DNA of 64,000 bases, taken from contig NW_026516232.1 of assembly GCF_025602895.1 (NCBI RefSeq), positions 62,001-126,000 on the forward strand, in the 5' to 3' direction. The translations under genes and the position numbers were made by a program. This document shows positions 33,601-45,813 of the stretch, one piece after another. Position 1 is the first letter of the stretch; each line of letters starts with the position of its first letter. A model generated the notes under the pieces. That model did no database searches. It worked only from the letters and a program-made list of their open reading frames with translations, and was not told the DNA's origin. The stretch is from Polychytrium aggregatum. Its lineage: Eukaryota; Chytridiomycota; Chytridiomycetes; Polychytriales.

Positions 33601-34456
33601 GCTTTGGTCGAGTCATGGACCTTCTGCGGCTCTTGAGGAGCACTCAGGGCGCCAACTCAGCCGAAGCCGCGTGGCTCAAAGGGTTTCCATCAGGTGCGTA
33701 TCCATCTGTGTCAGGCTGCTCGAGATGTCGAGGCGAGGGGTGAGGGCCACCTGAGTATTCTTTGTTCGTCGATAGCGCGAGTTCTGACAGTAGCAACCTC
33801 CTGTGGCATACCGGACAGGCCACACCCAACTCAACAAGTGGCTCAAGTATACCCTTGGATTTGTCCCCGAGTATCTTGGCAACATGACCAACAAAGAGTC
33901 TAAGCGGGCGGTCTGCTTTGCCCTCTGGCAGTTCCTCCTGCGACCCAAGAACCACGTCGATCCCTGCGTGACCGCCAACGGCGTATCCGAGTGGTCTCAC
34001 GGTGCCAAGGTGCTCCTCTGGTACGTCTACACCACCAAGACGGGCAACCTTCTCCTGCAGGGCCACGCCGCCTTCCTGGCGCAGCAGATGCGGGTGCCGC
34101 ACCACATCCTCTCGATTGCGGCTGCTGGCGGATGCATCGGCGACCCGCGCGTCGACATCGCCCTCGACTTTATCCGCACCTCGGCCTCGCTCAAGCGCAC
34201 CTACACCGGGCAGCTGTCGCTCAAGCTCTTTGAGAGCGTGGCCAGCCCCGCCGGTGTCATGGAGCTGGTGTCGTCTCTGGGCCTGTTCAACATGCTGCAT
34301 AGGCTCTCGGCCATCCTCGCTCCAGACCCGCCGCGCTTCGAGCCCGAAGTCAAGTACTTTTTGTCGACGGTGGGAGCAGGGCTGGGTCTCGACCCCAGCA
34401 AGGCCGGCCCGCAGCGAGACCAAGACGCTGAGAATCCCCTGCAGTTTCTGCTGTAG
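30640..34456 (+). CDS. AhpD/carboxymuconolactone decarboxylase-like protein with a Ser-rich extension
   Basis: Eight exons fit by phase: 30640-30968, 31201-31672, 32220-32357, 32497-32561, 32739-32770, 33008-33267, 33426-33693 and 33819-34456, giving 733 aa. Residues 1-267 are Ser/Pro-rich and probably disordered. From about 268 an AhpD-like fold begins, with VTARLRRAVLLISSLQYR followed by CYYCAAHTAAT. This is the CxxCxxxH redox motif (Cys335, Cys338, His342). DLKRRVRAHFKGEEYEQIACIT and FIAWTNAITDSVGMELE complete it. A second, similar half (HTQLNKWLKYTLGF, LLWYVYTTKTGNLLLQGHAAF) lacks the cysteines. AhpD proteins are thiol peroxidase partners and CMDs are ring-cleavage enzymes; the actual substrate is unknown. 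That the Ser-rich exons belong to this gene rests on phase agreement. Confidence 0.75.
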
Positions 34457-34477
34457 AGACCCAGACGGCACCGAAGG

Positions 34478-34505
34478 ACCAAAGGACCAAAGGACCAAAG
34501 GACCG
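34478..34505. repeat. AAGGACC repeat 3' of the AhpD-like gene
   Basis: Four tandem copies of the 7-bp unit AAGGACC/AAAGGACC lie about 20 bases after the stop codon. Confidence 0.85.
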
Positions 34506-36110
34506 ACTATCCGAGGATCAGCAATCAAGCGGCCGCGATGTGTATACCACAGGCGATGATGTATTCGCACTCCCGTATCTTTCGCGGGGGGGGGCTGCCG
34601 AGGCGTTTCTGGGTTTCCACACTTTCTCTGTCCCTTCATGTGCTCCGTTCCGCTGTCCCTGCCCGGGCCCAATCCGGCACCTTCATCTTTGCACTTGCAT
34701 CCACATTGGCTCTGTCCCGTCATCGTTTCCATTCCTCTCTGACAAGTTACTCCCTATGCACCTTCCATTTCGCGATGCATGTGTGCACGCCATGAACCTC
34801 CGCCTCTCCGCCTCTCTGCCTCGCATAGAGCTGGAATTCGGTCATGGCTGCTGCTCCCCGGATACAACAGCCGTCCGCTCATACATGTTACAAACTACCA
34901 TTCCCTCTTTCCCTCTTTCTTTCTTTCTTTCTTTCATTCTTTCTTCTTCTTCTTCCCCTTCCATCTGACCACAAGAACATCTCATGACGACTTTTTAGTT
35001 ACTGCTCGTCCCCTGACCACTGCCGCCCACCCTAAACCCATTACACCGATTACATTTCGATCGCATCTTCCTGATTCTCGCTCTATATACTCTGCCCTAT
35101 TGCACTTTCCGAATGGCTGGGATCCCTGCCCGTGCTGCCAAGCCCGCTTCTCGTCCGGAAACGCCCGGCCTTGGTTGGCCCCCAATTCTTCTCGGAAGCA
35201 ATCGGCAATCCATAGCATCAACAACGAACGACGACTGCAGTATCCCTATCCGACCTCTCTCCCGTTGTTTGTGGTCTTCTTCTATCCTTCCTTTTTACTT
35301 GCTCCATCAATGCCTCCTCCATTCTTTATTTTTATTCTTTATTCTTTTATATCCCTTTGCTCCCTCACTTTCATTTATTCAATTTGAGCGCTTTACTGTG
35401 GTAAGATGAGGAGAGAAAGCAAGCAGGTCGAAGGCAGTGCCCGACACAACATACCCGCTCATATCGCAAGCGCACCCAAGGACACTAACGCAGCGAAGCG
35501 AGCCAAGTCAGGTCAAAGCAAAGCAAGCGGCATTGACGAGACGAAGAAGACATGGCTCGCATCGATCATCGCCAAATTTGGACCTTGAAGGGCGAGCTTC
35601 CCAGCGGACCACACACGTCCCGTCCAACTGCCTTGAACTGCTCATCTGAACGTTTCTCGGCCGCCGCGGCCACAAACCAGCTCAGCCCCAAGCTAAGCTA
35701 AGCCTAAGCCAGGCTGCGTCGTGCCATTTATACAGGAGCACCCCTCCTGAACCAATAGCTGTCAAGCTCTCATACCTCATTCATTCAAACCTATATTCCC
35801 TCCGCCTTTGGTAACCACCAATCAGCACTGCTGCTGCTGTTTTCGTTGTTTTGATGTTGTTTTGTTGCTGTTCTTTCTGTTGCCGCTGTCTGGCTCAGCG
35901 ACGATCTTGTTGGATTTGGATTCCCTCTTGTCTCAGTACCATGCTGCTGTCCGTCTCGATTCCGGATGACTTTGTTATTTCTCTTTCTCCCTTTCCCCCA
36001 TCCTCTTCTCCCCCCCCCTTTTTTTTTTTCAAATTTGATTGTCGTCTCTCCCCCTCCCTACTCGCTGTGCTCTCCTCCGCCATTGCCTCCGGTCGTTCCG
36101 CCCGACCTCG

Positions 36111-36113
<3 letters not shown>

Positions 36114-36143
<30 letters not shown>
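36114..36143. repeat. GGTCAA hexamer array
   Basis: About five tandem copies of GGTCAA lie in the intergenic region. The run is too short to be telomeric. Confidence 0.85.
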
Positions 36144-36589
36144 AACAGACCAGATAGACAAAAGGGCATAAACAAGAATCAAAAAAAAAAAAGACATTAA
36201 GGTAGAGCTCGACCAAAAATATAAGTGTACATTTCTCGATAGTTGCCACTGTCCACGGCCGCCGCAGCTCTTTGATTGTGATCTGTATTGAATGGACGGA
36301 GGAGGCGGATGTGCCGTGTGCATATATTTCCAGGAGCCAGAGAGACAGACAGAACGATGGCGAGTGAGAGTGAAAGTGTGGAGGAAGGTGGTGGTGGGTC
36401 AAGGGATTGGGTCGCTGCAGGTCTCTGGATCAGTTGGCGATCTGTGCCGGGGTTCGCACACATTCCAAAGTCAAAACGAATGTCGCCAAATTAAGCGCGG
36501 AGGACGACTTGCTGCTCTATCAAATATACTTGGGGAGGGAAGGTGACTTTGCTGGCGAGAACGAGGGTGGGTGGGTGCATCAAGGCACC

Positions 36590-36712
36590 CGACAGCGCAC
36601 CGAAGCTGGAATACGAACTCCATGGTCAAGCCCAAACCAAAGCCAAGCCAAGCCAAAGCCATGTCGAATCAAGCCAAGTCATGTCAAATCAAATCAAGCC
36701 ATCAAAGGCATT
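36590..36712. repeat. Degenerate AAGCC/CAAAGCC repeat tract
   Basis: Many near-repeats of AAGCCAAGCC, AAGCCATGTC and AATCAAGCC overlap and extend past the stop codon of the epsin gene. Confidence 0.7.
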
Positions 36713-39700
36713 GGGGCCGGCCGTGAACCCGCTCTGCTGTTGCTGCTGTTGCTGCTGGGGCTGCTGCTGTCGCATAGGCTGCAGGGGATTCTGTCCAGAA
36801 GCCTGGAGGTTCTGTGGAAGCAGGACGTTGCCAGCCGACATCGAGAAGCCTTGGTTGACAGGAGCCTGACCAGGCCAGGCGCCACCGACGGCTGGGTTGG
36901 GGCGCATTGCTCCGTATCCATAGTTGCCGCTGAGCGGGGTCGAGAGCACCGGGGTGTTGGCGCTGCCGAGGGCGTTGAGGCTTGGGCCAGTCTTCTCGAC
37001 CGGGCGGTTGGGGGTCGACAGGGAGCTCGGGTCGAGCGAGACAAGCTTGCTAAAGGGATCGTTGGCAGCGAGGGCACCAGTCGATCCTGGAGCGCCGGAG
37101 GAAGCCACCGAGGCCTACACAATGGCACAGTGTCGCAAGAACAGAACAGGGCCGGATGGGACGAAGCAGGGCCGAATAGGACAAGATCAAACACGATATT
37201 AGAATGGCGGATCGTTACTGTCCGCTCAGATGCGGAAATGAAATGGACAATTGTCCAGAGTGCCTTTCTTCGGAACCAACTCTCCCTGCCCTCCCCGCTG
37301 CTCAGGATACACAAACTCGCACCCGATCCATTCCAAGTATAAGGATACATACCGTCGCCGAAGCAGTGAGTCCAAGGTTGGTGGACGACAAAGGCTTTGG
37401 CTGCAGCGTCGCCATGGGCGAAGGTCCACCGAATCCAGGCGGGAAGCCATTGTTGTTGGCCTGTGTCGGCTGAAGCGAGGTCGACTGGAACTGGGCAAAG
37501 TTGGCAAAGCCACTGTTGACGGCAGGGGCAGGGGCAGGGGCAGCGGCCTGAGGCTGAGCAAAGGCCGCAAACGAGGACAAAGTGGCGGCGGTCTGTTGCG
37601 GCTGAGGGGGAGCAGGGAAGCTGGCAAAGGCACCGTTGCTGCTGCTCGCAACGTTACTCGAGGCGCTGGTGCCCTGGAAAGCACCAAAGCTGGCAAAACC
37701 TGCAGAGGCAGGTGCAGGTGCAGGCGCGGCAACGTTCGGCATGGTGGCCTGGCTTGGAGCCGATTCAAAGTCGCCCCAATCGTCGCCATCGGCTGTGTTG
37801 GCGGTTCCAAAGTCGAAAAGGTTGGCGGTCGGGACGGTGGAGGCAGCGCCTTGGCTGCCCTGAGACTGAGCTGTCGAGCCGCTGGACATGATAATGTTGA
37901 TTTTCTTGGTTCTGGACGGAGGAGAAGGAGGAGGAGGAGGAGGGGGAAGGAAGGAACAATACCCCCACCCATGACGAATTAGGTTTTGAAGTTGGTGATA
38001 CACGAGGCAAGGCAGACCAAGGTGGAGAGCGGCGAGCGTGAGCAGAAGGGCAGCCAAAGAAGGGAATGGGTCGATGGAGAAAGGTGGGAGCGGAGTGCAG
38101 ACTGTGGACGGCTGTCGTACCCGGACTCGGCTCCCTTGCGCTCTGGAGATCGGGTTCTGGAGGTGTTTCCACCGGTGCTCGAGGCTGCTGGGGCGTCCTG
38201 GTACCCGCTCGAGCCTGATGTTGGGACACAGCGGGACACGTCAGAACGACCAGGATATCGAATGCGGATTGCAAGGTATAGTGCGCAAAAAGTGCATACC
38301 TCGCGCCGAGTCGCTGTTACTGTATGAGTCGCTTCCGAATAGGCCGTAGCGACTCCCGCCCGAGGAGAAGCTGGGGCCAGAGCTGAAACCGGAGCTGAAG
38401 CCCGATCCGCCCTCGACGCCCTTGTATTTGTTGCGGTTCTCCTTGGCCTTTCGACGCTCGTCTTGGATGCGCTGGGTGTCGGACAGAAGCTCGGCAATCT
38501 CCTTTGCGCGGTTGCGAACTATCCAAGAGAGCGGAAAGGCACACGATCGAATAAGCCGCTGGGGTATCAAGGAAGAAGGACACAGCACCCGGGTGACCAA
38601 GCAACCCAACAACAACGGCAATGAACGTCCCCGGAAGCCAAATCTGCCTCCAGTCACTGGCACTGACCGTTGATGCCCTGGTCCTTGCCCTTTTCGTCAA
38701 TGTAAGAAAAGTTCTTGAGGGCCTTGACCTCGTAAATGTGCTCGCGGCTCGAGTCCACGACCTTCTCGGAGCCGTTCTTGACGAGGTACTCGAGCAGCTG
38801 CAATGCCTGTCGACGGCGAGAGCGAATCCATTGCATCAGTCTGAGCCGCGGAGGGAGGGGAGAGACGAGCCCAGAGGTTGTCTCAAACGACACGCGGCGC
38901 TGCGCTGTTCCATCGCTGGTCGCTTGAGCCGTCCGTGGATATGCGTGTGTGCATCGGCGAGTGAGTCTAGGCCTGGACCGATCATCACCTTGTAGGTCAT
39001 TCTCCAGTTCGATCCGGTGTTTTGCATCTGCTTGAAGATCATGTCGACGATCTCGTTCATGTGCACGCTAACAGTGGCGTTGGTGTATAGGCGGCCAGGG
39101 AGGGAGGATCCAAAAGCAGGACAGAGTCAGCAGGGACAAGCAGATGGAGCTCGAATGGAAATCCGCGGTCCCGGGTTTTGGATTTGCAAATCCAAGCAGA
39201 CACAGCCACACAAGCAGCACATATTGGCTTCCAAGGCCTCTGCAAACGGATCCGGGGGGGGGTTTTGCTTTTGAAAGTGCTTCTGCCCGGCTGCAGCACA
39301 CGAGCGCGACGCTTACTAGTGGTTAGTTCCTTTTCGGAGGAGGGGGTGGGGTGGGGTCGAAGATGGCAGATATTTCCATCGAACGTTGATAGAGAAGAAG
39401 GTCGTCAGAACAACGCTGGACCCGGGCGCAAGAACGAAACAGAAGATTTGGGAGGGGCTTACCTTGCGCAATTTCCTGCATCAGTGTCGAGCTCGCGCCC
39501 CCTGGTTGCGGTTCGCCAAAGCAGCGTTCGGAGCAGATGGTTGCAGTGGATTGTATATGATTGAATATGATTGTATATGATTGCAGTGAATTGTATATGA
39601 TTGCAGTGGAATGTAGCGAATTGTAGCGATGGACGGAAAGAGTGTCGTTTGTGAGCCAGGGAAATAATGGGCAAATGGGCAGATGAGAAGAAACGGGCGA

Positions 39701-40492
39701 ATGGGGTCAATTGTAACATCAAGGCTATCGGAATCGAGACCGGCGTGTGTTTGGGTGCTGACGGTGGCTTGTTTGGGACCGATGGCTTGGATCTCTGGTG
39801 AAGCCCTTGAGGGCTCGATGGATGGTGAAATCGGATTCCCGTGCCGTGCATGGACAACAGCCGGTTCCCTCGCCTCGGATGCCTCGGATGCCTCGAGCGA
39901 ACGAGCTTCGATCCAGTCTTGTGTCCCACCAGAGTCGAGCTCTCGCTGTTTCAAATCCACAGCGGCCGGATGGCTGGCTTGCTCGCTGACGGGCTTGCTG
40001 GCGGGGAGTGGAGGTTCTTGTGCTGCGGCCTCAAATATCTCTTGATCCTTTCGCAAGTCCTCCACCACGCCGTCTTCCTGCTTCTTCTTCGTCTTCTTCT
40101 TCTTCATTCACCCCTACTTCGGTCGCAAACACCCAAGCCCGTGGCCGGAATCCAACACGGACGATAATCCCCTCCGCGAAGCGACTCTCATTCGGGTTGC
40201 CTCCTCCTCCCGTGCGGTCGCGAAGAAAGTCCCCCGTTCCCCTCCCCTCCCCCCCCCAAAAAAAGAGACGGCTGAGAACAACAAAATAACACAAGGAGCA
40301 AGCGATCGAAAAATACACAGAGAGAAAGAGGTTTATATATATATAGAAAGAGAGAGGCGACCTACATGGCTCGTTGTTGGTGGCCTCGACGACCTTGGCC
40401 TGCCACTCGGTGTAGTTCATCACGACGGCCTTGACCTTGTTGGCCATGGCCGTCAAGTTGGTCATATCAAAGTAGTTTGTGATTTTGTCCAT
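36689..40492 (-). CDS. Ent3/epsinR-type ENTH-domain clathrin adaptor
   Basis: Adaptor for clathrin coats, most like the Golgi/endosome epsins (yeast Ent3, human CLINT1). Exons: 40492-40366, 39501-39463, 39067-38989, 38806-38668, 38518-38300, 38214-38121, 37911-37353 and 37114-36689. The ENTH domain reads VVMNYTEWQAKVVEATNNEPWGASSTLMQEIAQ in segments. It continues with VDMIFKQMQNTGSNWRMTYK, ALQLLEYLVKNGSEKVV and VRNRAKEIAELLSD. The phase between 39463 and 39067 does not match unless a further small exon of 3n+1 nt exists; I could not place it. The tail has GDDWGDFES, a likely gamma-ear/AP-1 binding motif, many FASFGAF-type repeats, a Gln tract, and ends NAFDGLI. No ubiquitin-interacting motif is visible. 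Total about 565 aa. Confidence 0.86.
39542..39632. repeat. Minisatellite in intron 1 of the epsin gene
   Basis: Units such as ATTGTATATGATTGAATATG and ATTGCAGTGAATTGTATATG repeat in tandem. Confidence 0.85.
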
Positions 40493-41192
40493 GGCTCGGG
40501 CAGATACAGCGTCGCTTGAGCACAGTATAAAGGGGAGGGGCGCTGGTCGAGACAGAGGGCGACGGGCCGGGTGTGCAAGTGGAGGGCAGGGCAGGTCAAG
40601 GCAGGTCAAGGCAGGGCAGCGCGAAAGGCACGTCGAGACCAGCAGGCAGAGAGAAAGGCAAGGGGAGTCGAGCCGGCGAGGAGCGAGGACGCGCATTTGG
40701 AGAGCGAGAAGAGAGCGAGAGAGCGAGAACGGATCCGGATGGCGGAAATCGGATCGAGGCACCGCCGGACAGCCGATTCCAAGGGACGGCAACGATATGC
40801 ATCGCGATCGAGGGAGGGACGCCGACAAGATGCGCACGCGCATATATTCAATCGGCGAGGGTGCAGCGTCGCCGCTGGATTCTCGGATTTCAAAGCGAAT
40901 GGGTCGAGGAGCAAATGTCGATGGATAGCAAAATGTATTATGGACCAACACAGCGCAAAGCCAGGCCCGAGAGCGACCGAGGCGCGGCGACTGCAGTTAA
41001 AAGAGGCAGATGCACTCTAGTATACAAAAAGCACCAGGCTCTTCGATATATGAATGAAAGCGTGTGAATGGGACAAGATTGGGGATGGGGGAATCGAGAG
41101 AAGGAAAAGGCCAGCTATTCAGAAATGGGAGAAGCACACAGCACAGCGACGGAAGAGAGTCCAAAAACGGCCACTTAACATGCCAAGGTTGC
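40493..41192. other. Upstream region of the epsin gene
   Basis: About 0.7 kb between two minus-strand genes. It is purine-rich on the plus strand (pyrimidine-rich in the gene sense) with AGGTCAAGGC and GAGAGCGA repeats. I see no gene. Confidence 0.6.
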
Positions 41193-42418
41193 TCATGACG
41201 ACGCCACCGACGTGCGGTCCTGCTTGTGCAGATATCCCGACTCGGGGCTGAGAGGCGGCCAGTACGACGAGCGCTCGCTGGGGTAATGCCGCGAGGGCAT
41301 CGACGGCGAGACCGAGGCGTCTTCTTCATGCGACAGCAGCGAGTCAATCGAGATGCGGCGATGCGGGCGAGATCGGTACGGCGGGGTGATGGACTTTTCG
41401 ATGCGCGAGGGAGCGTCGCGGGAGCTCTGGGTGCGCCAGAGGGATTTCGGAAAGTACAGGGTCGACGGTGGCTGGGTCGGCGAGGCTGTGAGCGTTGCGG
41501 AGCGAGGGGTGGCGCTTCGATATTCTGGATAGTATTCATGGCGATGGCCCTGGTCGTTGTGGACAGGCCGTTGATGGTGGTGGTAGCTGGGGGCGCTGTG
41601 GAGATAGCCGTGGCTCGAGGGCCTTGATTCGTACTGAGGGGTTCAGCCAAGGCGAGAAGGAAGCGACACAGGCAGACAACGAAGTCAGCACATTGCGTGG
41701 AATGTAGCGCAAAAGGCACACAGATCAAAGGCAAGAAAGGTCGCACGCGGTTGTCAAGGGAGGGAAGCCGTATAATGGCAGGACGACCTACCTCGATCGA
41801 GGGGCTCTTCTTTGAGGCAGCTTCGAGAATGTGCGGCGGACAGTCGAGAGTGAAGGGCTCCAGGAAACCCGTGCGGATGGCCCACTCATGACCAAACTCG
41901 TTGAGGTCCAGAAGCATCTCGGCAAATTCAGGATGGGTGCACTTGTGCCGCACGTTGATTGGACTTGGGTGCGACGGCAGGTAGAAAGTGGCCGATGAAG
42001 GACGGGAGGAACGGTCTGCGGGCGAGTACGGCAGGCTAGAGTGGGAGGCACCACCAAAGGTGTCGGAGTGAACGAGCGGGTGCGCCGGAGCCTCGAGGGC
42101 GAAAACGGATCGCGGAGGCGAACACAGGTCCATCAGCAGAACCATCTTGGCCTTGGTCGCCGTCTGAAGCCAAAGACGCCAGATTTTGGACTTTTGATCA
42201 GAGACGGAAGAGTTGGAGGCGTCTTCGAGACGGGTCCGGACGGTGGTCAGGGCATGAGTGGAGAAGCGGTAGCCGTGCGGATAGCGCTGCAGATCCAACA
42301 GGGTCTGGAGGAGCTGGTCGAGGTATCGCGAGTAGGACTCGCCCTGGTGCCTCGAGTCGAAGCGATGCTTCTGGGCGAGCTTGAGGTTCACGGCGTGAGT
42401 GCGCGAGTTGGTAGCCAT
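41193..42418 (-). CDS. Hypothetical protein, two exons
   Basis: Exons 42418-41792 and 41633-41193 join in phase 0 and give 355 aa from MATNSRTHAV. The first 90 residues look folded and helical (LKLAQKHRFDSRHQGESYSRYLDQLLQTLLDL in part, then SKIWRLWLQTATKAKMVLLMDL). A second helical piece (FAEMLLDLNEFGHEWAIRTG) follows a Ser/Pro-rich stretch. The second exon is low-complexity, rich in Ser, Pro, Tyr and His, with RRISIDSLLSHEEDASVSP resembling a phosphorylation-regulated tail. I do not recognise the family. Good frame and phase agreement and a clean donor (gag/gtaggt) and acceptor (ctcag) support a real gene. Confidence 0.65.
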
Positions 42419-43551
42419 GGGGGAGAGGTGTGCGCTGGTTTGAGGCGGATGGGTGGGTGCGATGAACAAATGGAAGGTTTTCGGCAGAGTCGGGTGCGTG
42501 TGAGGCAGGGAGCGGCTCTGAAACAGGACAGTCGGAGAGAAAGAATCCGACAAAAAAAGGGTTCGGGATAAAGGAAGGAGGGCAGCCGAGACTGGGAGGG
42601 AAGGGAAGACGTGCACAACTGACTGGGAGGGTGAATCACGAAATTTCCGAACCCCGAAAAAATGGATTCAGAGCGATAGGGAGAGCGAGGGGGCGACGGG
42701 GGAGGGCAGACAGGCGAGGAGGATCCGATGAATCGAGCTTTGACTGGTACAAAAGCAAGAGGGGAAGCCGGTCAGGAGATACAATCAGGAAGGGCGGCAA
42801 CGGAGAGAGAGAGAGCACAGGCGGGGCCTGGGATGTTCAGCAGACAGAGATGGTTGGCGCTTGATAGGGTTGTGGAGACAAGCCAGGGTCGGATCAGGCC
42901 AAGGGGAGAAACGGGCTGACAAGCATTCAAGAGCAGGAGAGCGAAAGTGCAAACAGGAGATTGCAGGCACGGACAGGGCCAAAGCGAGCGGCGAGCAGCA
43001 GGGGGGGGGAAGCGAAAGGGATTCGATTGAATGGGATGCAGATGGGTCCAGGAACGTGATGGGGCTGGCCAGGAAGGGAGTGAAAGCCAGCAGCACGCAG
43101 GGGGCAAAGGAACGGCCGAGAGGAAAACGGACGAGCAAAAGATGGAGGTGCAACGGGGCGAGGGGAAAGTTCGAGAATATAACCGCCGAAGAGCGGGTCG
43201 AGGACGGGGACGTGCAGAGGCCGAATTGGAAGGCGAACGAGTGATTGGCGGGTCGGCGGCGGAGGCGTGGAACGGACGGAAAAGGGCAGTGGGGAGCCCT
43301 TGTTGACACGGCAAGCAGTCTTGTATCCAACACGCGGACAGGACAAGCAACAACTGGGGCGCACAACAGCGGCAGCAGCAAGGGATCGCTGGCGGTGGGG
43401 CGTCCAAAATGGAATCCTGGGGGGAAACAAGGGCGTCCGGAGGGCGATCGAGAAGACGGAATGGCCACAAAGAGGGGCGAGAGAGAGCAAGGGCGATTGA
43501 ATGAGTTGGCGTTGAAGAGCGGGGGGAGACACAGGAAGCGAGAGCGAGAGA

Positions 43552-43622
43552 GCGATGGAGTGATAGAACAGGGCGATGGAGTGATAGAGAACAGGGCGAT
43601 GGAGTGATAGAGAACAGGGCAA
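43552..43622. repeat. About 24-bp minisatellite
   Basis: Three tandem copies of a unit beginning GCGATGGAGTGATAGA and ending AACAGG. Confidence 0.9.
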
Positions 43623-45755
43623 TCGAGGCGGCAGCGGTGAGGGTCGCGGTCGATGCAGACAGGACAAGTTGCCAGCCAGGATCGTCAGTCTCGGCCGATG
43701 ACCCGAGTTGCGGCAAACGTGTTGGGAGGGCGTGCTCGCCGTCGAGCGAGCCCAAGCCGAGATCGAGACCGAGACCGAGACCGAGCCGAGAAGGCGGCGG
43801 GGAGGGCGGCAGGGATGCTGCTGTACAACTGGGAACGGAAGGATACAGACCGCGAACAGTCCAACCGACTCAGCGGCGACACAGGGACGCTCAATGAACA
43901 CCAGCGAGGACAGCTGACGCAAGCGCGGCCCGCAAGGCGAATGCCATCGTGACCAGCGACCACCCCCCACGGGCGACGCTTGGCAGCGCAATCCATCCCC
44001 GGCCCATCACTGGGGCAGCTCGACGAGCGAACAGAGCCGATCACGGCTGGACGGCCACATGCAGAAGGCGGTCTGATCCGAACGCAGACGTCCTTCTCTC
44101 TTCCCGCAGACGCCATCCGATCCGGTCTGAGACCCGACCCAGCCTGCCCCCCCCCCGGCGAGAACGCAGCGAGGACGCAGCGAGAAGCGGCAGCCGGTGA
44201 CACATCGTGCGTGCCGTGTGTGTGTGTGCGCGCTGCCACACAAGGCCGGGGGCGGCGTGGTGCGCACACGCGCCGAGGCTGGCGCGCCGTTGTTTCTGTA
44301 CAGACATGATCGAATGTCGCTGTACAGCAGAGGAATGTTCAGCGACGGCCAGCCCGCACGCCCGCGCAACCCGCACAGCCCGTGCGGATGCCAAGAACTC
44401 GCCGCCGCCCAATCAGCGGCCGCTGGATCGCCGCGCCCTGCCAGCAAGGCGGTCCCAATCGCGGCTGCGCAGCCCCGCCGTGCGACCGCGCGAATCCTTC
44501 TGCGCGGCGGATACCCTGCGTGCGAGCGACGCCACTCCGCCGCCATCCCGCTCTGGCAGTGCGTCATTGGCCAGCGCTGCGTCGCAAACGTGCCCCCGCT
44601 GCGCTGTATCTGTGCCGATCTGTGCCACCGCCTGCGCGGGCCTGTGTTCTGCGTCTGTCCGCGTGGCCGCCGCAGATTCGGCTTGTGTGCGACCGTTCGG
44701 CGCCGTCGAGCCAAACAGCAGATGGTCGAAGCACACCGCAAGAACAACCGCGGCTGTCATCGGGGCCGGCGGCGTCGCTTGCGTGCTGGTCCTGTCGCTT
44801 GCCTGCTCGCTCTCCGTCAAACATCGCCCCCGTCAGAGCCACCTCCCCGCCTGCACCGCTTGCACCGCCTGCACCGCTGCCCCGAGCCGTGCGGTGCTCC
44901 GCCAGTTGGTTCCGCGTTCCGAAGGACCGGCGCCCGCACAACCAACCCGCACAGCTCCTGCTCAGTCCAGGCCCGCGACCATCCTGTTCAATCAATGGCC
45001 TCGGCAGCACCGCTTTGACTCATGCAAGTCCTTTGCTCAGATCGCACAACCGATTCTGTCCTTGGCGCCGCAGTGCCCCCTCGCTTGCCTGCCCGCCTTG
45101 TCCTCGGCCCTCCGGTTCCTGGCGACACACATTCGCTTCTATACATCTGCTGCTGCCCCCCACTCGGCTCGCTGCTCAGTCGCCATGCACCAATCGCAGC
45201 CGGCCTCCGTTTGTTTGCTGCCCAGTCCGGCCACAGCGGGGATCCCGTGTACCGCCTTCGATTCCACCTCTGACCGGCTGTTCTGCGCATGTATCGCGCC
45301 TGTGTAGCTGCTGCGGGGCTCCTTGCTCCCTATCCACGCTCCATCTCCGGGCCTTTCCTCCCTCCTCATTTGTGGCCGCTATCCCACCCCGGTCGCCTTC
45401 CGGATTCGTGCTTGTCCCTCGTCTCGACGTGTCTGTGGTGGACTCTTTCCTTCCCCTGCTGCCGGATTGGCTCGCCGCGACGAGTTCTGTTCCCGACGCC
45501 GCCTCCCATGACGTTGTCATCTGGTCGCTGCACGGTGCCACCTGGCCTCGCTTGTCCAGCTTGGATCGCACAGCCGGTCATCCGTGTCGGTGGTCTTTCG
45601 ACTTCCACAAAACAGCCTGGAACAAACGAGAAAGACCTTGGTCTGCTGTGCAACCTGCCGCGCCAAGAGGGAAAAGGGACATGTACATCGCAGCGTGTTC
45701 CCACGGCCTTTTGTTGCCAGCTTGTTTATGGATTTGTGTGACGCTTCTGCTCTCA

Positions 45756-45813
45756 TTGCTCCATTGCTCCTATTGCTCCTACTGCTCCTATTGCTCCTAT
45801 TGCTCCTGTTGCT
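45756..45813. repeat. 9-bp minisatellite ATTGCTCCT
   Basis: About six tandem copies of TATTGCTCC or TACTGCTCC. Confidence 0.9.

Larger units (their letters stand above)
34457..36688. other. Convergent intergenic region, T-rich and repeat-rich
   Basis: About 2.2 kb between the AhpD-like (+) and epsin (-) genes. It is unusually T-rich (34900-35400) and holds short tandem repeats and an A12 run near 36181. No ORF shows a conserved motif. Confidence 0.6.

Noticed and set aside
36114-36143. Telomere repeat
   Set aside because: Only about five GGTCAA units, flanked on both sides by ordinary unique sequence and genes.
37335-37352. GTATCCTTA (minus strand) resembling a U12 donor in the epsin gene
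   Set aside because: It lies 4 bases inside an intron whose GTATGT donor gives the right phase. No U12 branch site is present.
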